Shown here piece by piece: positions 14,366 to 17,320 of a DNA stretch of 17,320 nt. Numbering within the stretch: the first letter of the stretch is position 1; each line of letters opens with the position of its first letter. The stretch comes from Nitrosomonas eutropha (lineage in GTDB: Bacteria > Pseudomonadota > Gammaproteobacteria > Burkholderiales > Nitrosomonadaceae), in NCBI GenBank assembly GCA_014584635.1, contig JACTML010000061.1, positions 1 through 17,320 of the forward strand. The letters are read 5' to 3'. The translations under genes were made by a program, and so were the position numbers. The notes beneath the pieces were generated by a model. That model saw only the letters and a list, made by a program, of their open reading frames with translations, was not told the DNA's origin and made no database searches.

Positions 14366-15397
14366 ATGAATAATCTCAGTAATGAGCAAGACGGATGCGA
14401 TTATAGCGCAAAGCCTGATTCATCCGCTGTCAGCAGCCGGAAAAATGAAGAAACCATCAAGTTGATCGTTCCCGGTAATCTTGCCGGATCAAGACTGGAC
14501 CAGGTGCTTGCTCAACTGTTTCCTCAATGGTCGCGCAGCCGATTACAGCGATGGATTGGAGAAAATCGTGTCCGCGTAGATGGCGTTACGGGATCAGTCA
14601 GACAAAAAATATGGGGTGGAGAAGTAATCCATATTACCGCCGGGCTGATGGAAGAAGATCAAAGCCATCAGGCAGAAGCGATCCCGCTTAATATTTTGTA
14701 TGAAGACGATCATTTAATCATTGTTGACAAACCCGCCGGCCTGGTTGTTCATCCGGGAAATGGTAACTGGCACGGAACATTACTGAATGCTCTGCTTAAT
14801 CACGCTCCGCAGTTGGCTCAGGTGCCACGGGCGGGTATTGTGCACCGACTGGATAAAGATACTACCGGCTTGCTGGTTGTTGCCAAAACAATCGAAGTAC
14901 AGTTTGATCTGATCAAGCAGTTGCAGCAACGCACTGTCAAGCGCCACTATTTTGCGCTTGTTCTGGGTAAAATTGAAAAAGACGGTTTGGTAGATGCGCC
15001 TATCGGCCGGCACCCTGTGCATCGCACGCGCATGGCGGTAGTACAGCATGGCAAACCTGCGCGTACCCATTATCGTGTTCTGGAAAAATTCACTGGTTGT
15101 ACTTTACTGCAATGCAGTCTGGAAACCGGACGCACGCACCAGATACGGGTTCATCTGATGTCTATCGGCCATCCGCTGGCAGGAGATCCGGTATATGGGA
15201 AAACACCACCCGGCTCACCGGTAGCCGATATAATTGCTCCTTTTCCCAGACAGGCGCTACATGCCTGGCAACTTGAATTGACGCATCCCGGCAATGGACA
15301 GATCCTGCGCTGGGAATCCCGGTTACCGGCTGACATAGCCGGACTCCTGCAAGCTCTGCGAAATGATGCATCACAACCCGCCCCGGCATTCCTATGA
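14366..15397 (+). CDS. rluD: RluD, 23S rRNA pseudouridine synthase
   Basis: Isomerises uridines in helix 69 of 23S rRNA (E. coli U1911, U1915, U1917). The 343-residue product has an S4 RNA-binding domain at about 41-90 (GSRLDQVLAQLFPQWSRSRL) and a pseudouridine synthase domain containing the catalytic motif HRLDKDTTGLLVVAK, with D163 the nucleophile. It also has VDKPAGLVVHPG and ETGRTHQIRVHL, typical of RluA-family enzymes. The N terminus is about 15-20 residues longer than in E. coli, and ATG 14366 has no Shine-Dalgarno. The true start may be elsewhere within the first 35 codons, although no good alternative ATG is seen. Divergent from bamD. Confidence 0.94.
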   Translation: MNNLSNEQDGCDYSAKPDSSAVSSRKNEETIKLIVPGNLAGSRLDQVLAQLFPQWSRSRLQRWIGENRVRVDGVTGSVRQKIWGGEVIHITAGLMEEDQSHQAEAIPLNILYEDDHLIIVDKPAGLVVHPGNGNWHGTLLNALLNHAPQLAQVPRAGIVHRLDKDTTGLLVVAKTIEVQFDLIKQLQQRTVKRHYFALVLGKIEKDGLVDAPIGRHPVHRTRMAVVQHGKPARTHYRVLEKFTGCTLLQCSLETGRTHQIRVHLMSIGHPLAGDPVYGKTPPGSPVADIIAPFPRQALHAWQLELTHPGNGQILRWESRLPADIAGLLQALRNDASQPAPAFL

Positions 15398-15496
15398 CAT
15401 TGTATTTTCAGGTGCAATCTGTGCGCACCCTCCCCGGTTTTTACCTGAAACATGGATAAGCCGCGGTTTTCTGCCTGAAATAAACTGATTGACCTA

Positions 15497-15525
15497 TTTA
15501 TCCGGCGCCTGCCCAACGGTACAAT
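15497..15525 (+). promoter_or_regulatory. Candidate sigma70-type promoter for glnA
   Basis: TTTATC (15497-15502), 17-base spacer, TACAAT (15520-15525); the -10 is good and the -35 weak. It would give a leader of about 55 bases. I saw no properly spaced GG-N10-GC sigma54 promoter in the 188 bases upstream of glnA. Confidence 0.35.
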
Positions 15526-15585
15526 ACCGGCCAGCGTACCTTGCAAACCGTTTCACCAGCAAATGCTACTTTTTGGAGAAAAACC

Positions 15586-16992
15586 GTGACAGCTGATGTT
15601 TTAAAAATGATTCAGGACAATGAAGTCAAATTCATTGATTTGCGCTTCACCGATACCAATGGCAAAGAACATCATGTCACAGTTCCCGCATCTATCTTTG
15701 ACGCGGATAAATTCGAGGATGGCCATCCGTTTGATGGATCCTCGATTGCCGGCTGGAAAAATATTCACGCTTCCGACATGCTGCTCATGCCTGATCCAGA
15801 AACCGCCGCGCTGGATCCCTTTATGGAAGAAACCACACTACTGCTGACCTGCGATGTCATCGATCCTGCCGATGGGCTGGGATACAACCGCGATCCGCGC
15901 TCACTGGCCAGGCGGGGAGAAACCTATCTGAAATCCACCGGTATCGGCGATGTTGCCTATTTTGGCCCGGAACTGGAATTTTTTATTTTCGATTCAGTAC
16001 GCTGGCATACTGATATGTCCGGTTGTTTTGTCAAGATTGAATCGGAAGAAGCTTCCTGGAGTTCCAGAAAGCGCTACGAGGGCAGTAACAACGGCTACCG
16101 GCCCGCAATCAAAGGGGGATACATGCCCGTGCCGCCAGTGGATTCCCTGCATGATATCCGTTCAGCCATGTGCATGGTATTGGACGAGCTGGGCGTTCCT
16201 GTTGAGGTTCATCACCATGAAGTGGCTACTGCCGGACAATGCGAAATTGGCACCCGCTTCAACAGTCTGGTAAAGCGAGCCGACTGGAATCAGCTGATGA
16301 AATACGTTGTTCATAACATTGCTGTTTCTTACGGAAAAACAGCAACATTTATGCCCAAACCGATTGTTGGTGACAATGGTTCAGGTATGCATGTGCATCA
16401 ATCCATCTGGAAGGAGGGTAAAAACCTGTTTGCAGGAAATGGCTATGCGGGCATGTCCGAAACCGCACTCTATTACATTGGCGGCATTATCCGGCATGCC
16501 AAGGCATTGAATGCTTTTGCCAACCCAGGTACCAATTCATACAAAAGACTGGTTGCCGGTTATGAAGCACCAGTCAATATTGCGTACTCTTCCAGTAACC
16601 GATCTGCGGCGGTGCGCATTCCCTATGCCAGCAGCCCCAAGCAACGGCGTATTGAAATCCGCTTTCCTGATCCCAGCGCCAATCCTTACCTTGCTTTTAC
16701 CGCCCTGCTGATGGCCGGACTGGACGGGATACAGAACAAGATTCACCCGGGCGATCCAATGGATAAGAATTTATACGATCTGCCCCCGGAAGAAGCTTCG
16801 ATGGTGCCCAATACTTGTGCATCACTGGAAGAAGCTCTGGAAAACCTGGATCAGGATCGTGAATTTCTGACACGCGGCAGTGTATTTTCCAACGATATGA
16901 TCGATGCTTTTATCAGACTGAAATCAGAAGAAGCAGCGTTACTGCGCACGACGACACACCCCGTTGAATTTGCCTTGTATTACAGTTTGTAA
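15586..16992 (+). CDS. glnA: Glutamine synthetase type I (GlnA)
   Basis: Catalyses ATP-dependent formation of glutamine from glutamate and ammonia, as a cytoplasmic dodecamer. The start is GTG at 15586 (product [10 protein letters not shown]..., 468 residues), chosen because GGAG lies seven bases upstream and the sequence then matches the family N terminus; an open frame extends further upstream from a TTG without support. Key regions: [10 protein letters not shown], the active-site glutamates in [27 protein letters not shown], the ATP-binding [16 protein letters not shown] and [10 protein letters not shown]397 in [10 protein letters not shown] is the adenylylation site, so the enzyme should be covalently regulated by GlnE. 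The length matches the E. coli enzyme. A DUF4124 gene follows on the same strand. Confidence 0.98.
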   Translation: MTADVLKMIQDNEVKFIDLRFTDTNGKEHHVTVPASIFDADKFEDGHPFDGSSIAGWKNIHASDMLLMPDPETAALDPFMEETTLLLTCDVIDPADGLGYNRDPRSLARRGETYLKSTGIGDVAYFGPELEFFIFDSVRWHTDMSGCFVKIESEEASWSSRKRYEGSNNGYRPAIKGGYMPVPPVDSLHDIRSAMCMVLDELGVPVEVHHHEVATAGQCEIGTRFNSLVKRADWNQLMKYVVHNIAVSYGKTATFMPKPIVGDNGSGMHVHQSIWKEGKNLFAGNGYAGMSETALYYIGGIIRHAKALNAFANPGTNSYKRLVAGYEAPVNIAYSSSNRSAAVRIPYASSPKQRRIEIRFPDPSANPYLAFTALLMAGLDGIQNKIHPGDPMDKNLYDLPPEEASMVPNTCASLEEALENLDQDREFLTRGSVFSNDMIDAFIRLKSEEAALLRTTTHPVEFALYYSL

Positions 16993-17067
16993 AAAGACGG
17001 CATCAATGGCGTTAATTCATGGATTACCAATACCCCGGCCCGACTTAAAATCTGATTTTTCCGGATA

Positions 17068-17107
17068 GAACCTCGCAGCTCTTCCTGATTTATCAGGCAC
17101 GAGGTTC
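17068..17107 (+). terminator. Stem-loop between glnA and the DUF4124 gene
   Basis: GAACCTCG (17068-17075) pairs with CGAGGTTC (17100-17107), enclosing a second small hairpin CCTGA/TCAGG with loop TTTA. A T run (17121-17126) comes 13 bases later, too far for a classical terminator. It may be a weak terminator, an attenuator or an mRNA-stability element separating glnA from the next gene. Confidence 0.45.
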
Positions 17108-17146
17108 CGGTTTGAAATCATTTTTTCCAGAAATCGGGGGGTATCC

Positions 17147-17320
17147 ATGAAACAAATTCACTGCATAGCCATACTGTTTGGGATCATATCACCTGGACTT
17201 TCAACTATCTGCACAGCATCAGAGATTTACAAACTGACAGACGAACAGGGGCGTATCGTTTTTACCAATAAAGCAACTAAAACTGCTGTAAAAATCCAGC
17301 CTGGAAAATCCAGATTGATA
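17147..17320 (+). CDS. Secreted DUF4124-domain protein (N-terminal part, cut by window edge)
   Basis: ATG at 17147 opens a frame that stays open to the window end (58 codons). A G-rich run (17136-17141) may serve as the ribosome site. The product begins MKQIHCIAILFGIIS, a signal-peptide-like N terminus with possible cleavage near TICTA/SE. Then EIYKLTDEQGRIVFTN follows, matching the DUF4124 pattern (Y-K-W/L-x-D-x-x-G-x-x-x-F-T-N/D). Proteins with this domain are small periplasmic or envelope proteins of unknown role, common in betaproteobacteria. Position after glnA is, from memory, a recurrent arrangement in this class, often before ntrB-ntrC; those genes would lie outside the window. Confidence 0.8.
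   Translation, partial: MKQIHCIAILFGIISPGLSTICTASEIYKLTDEQGRIVFTNKATKTAVKIQPGKSRLI

Noticed and set aside
15398..15585. A sigma54 (-24/-12) promoter for glnA
   Set aside because: GG and GC pairs occur near 15529-15544 but are 12 bases apart rather than 10, and the TGGCAC/TTGCA flanks are poor.
15541..15585. Upstream extension of glnA from TTG 15541
   Set aside because: No ribosome site precedes it, and the added residues do not resemble any GlnA; GTG 15586 with GGAG fits exactly.
1..17320. CRISPR arrays, insertion sequences, toxin-antitoxin or phage-defence genes
   Set aside because: No regularly spaced repeats, transposase, or recognisable defence proteins were found on either strand.

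Overview
The window looks like chromosomal DNA of a betaproteobacterium, most likely an ammonia oxidiser of the Nitrosomonas type. This rests on the combination of a CuA-containing NorS/NorY-type heme-copper enzyme, a PilJ-ChpA twitching chemosensory pair, RdgC, BamD, RluD and GlnA followed by a DUF4124 protein, at moderate GC. The species assignment is inference from gene content, not from a marker search. No insertion sequence, phage gene, integrase or CRISPR array is visible.

Layout. (1) 1-5623, minus strand: the chemosensory module controlling type IV pili. pilJ (membrane receptor) lies upstream of a giant pilL/chpA hybrid kinase that runs off the left edge after 1144 residues, where its kinase dimerisation region begins. 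(2) 5624-5991: a non-coding stretch with several inverted repeats. (3) 5992-9454: trxC (minus) is divergent from norS-norY-yghU (plus). norS-norY encode a two-subunit CuA heme-copper oxidase-family enzyme of the proposed sNOR type (nitric oxide reductase); yghU encodes a Nu-class glutathione transferase-like disulfide reductase. An inverted repeat lies over a candidate promoter in the divergent gap. (4) 9479-11810, minus strand: an APC-superfamily (CAT-type) amino-acid permease overlapping a secreted DUF2807 protein. (5) 12040-12402, plus strand: a small Spy/CpxP-like periplasmic protein with a terminator-like hairpin in its leader, converging on rdgC across a strong shared terminator. (6) 12477-14364, minus strand: bamD, tRNA-Arg(CCT), rdgC. 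(7) 14366-17320, plus strand: rluD (start codon one base from that of bamD), glnA, and the 5' part of a secreted DUF4124 protein.

Functional reading. Most of the window is core housekeeping: outer-membrane assembly, rRNA modification, recombination control, nitrogen assimilation and twitching control. The accessory-looking part is 5.9-12.4 kb, where thiol-redox genes flank a probable NO-reducing terminal enzyme, followed by a transporter/secreted-protein pair and a periplasmic stress protein. The most interesting unit is norS-norY with its possible operator. I found no convincing wholly undescribed multi-gene system; the unusual points are listed as separate findings.
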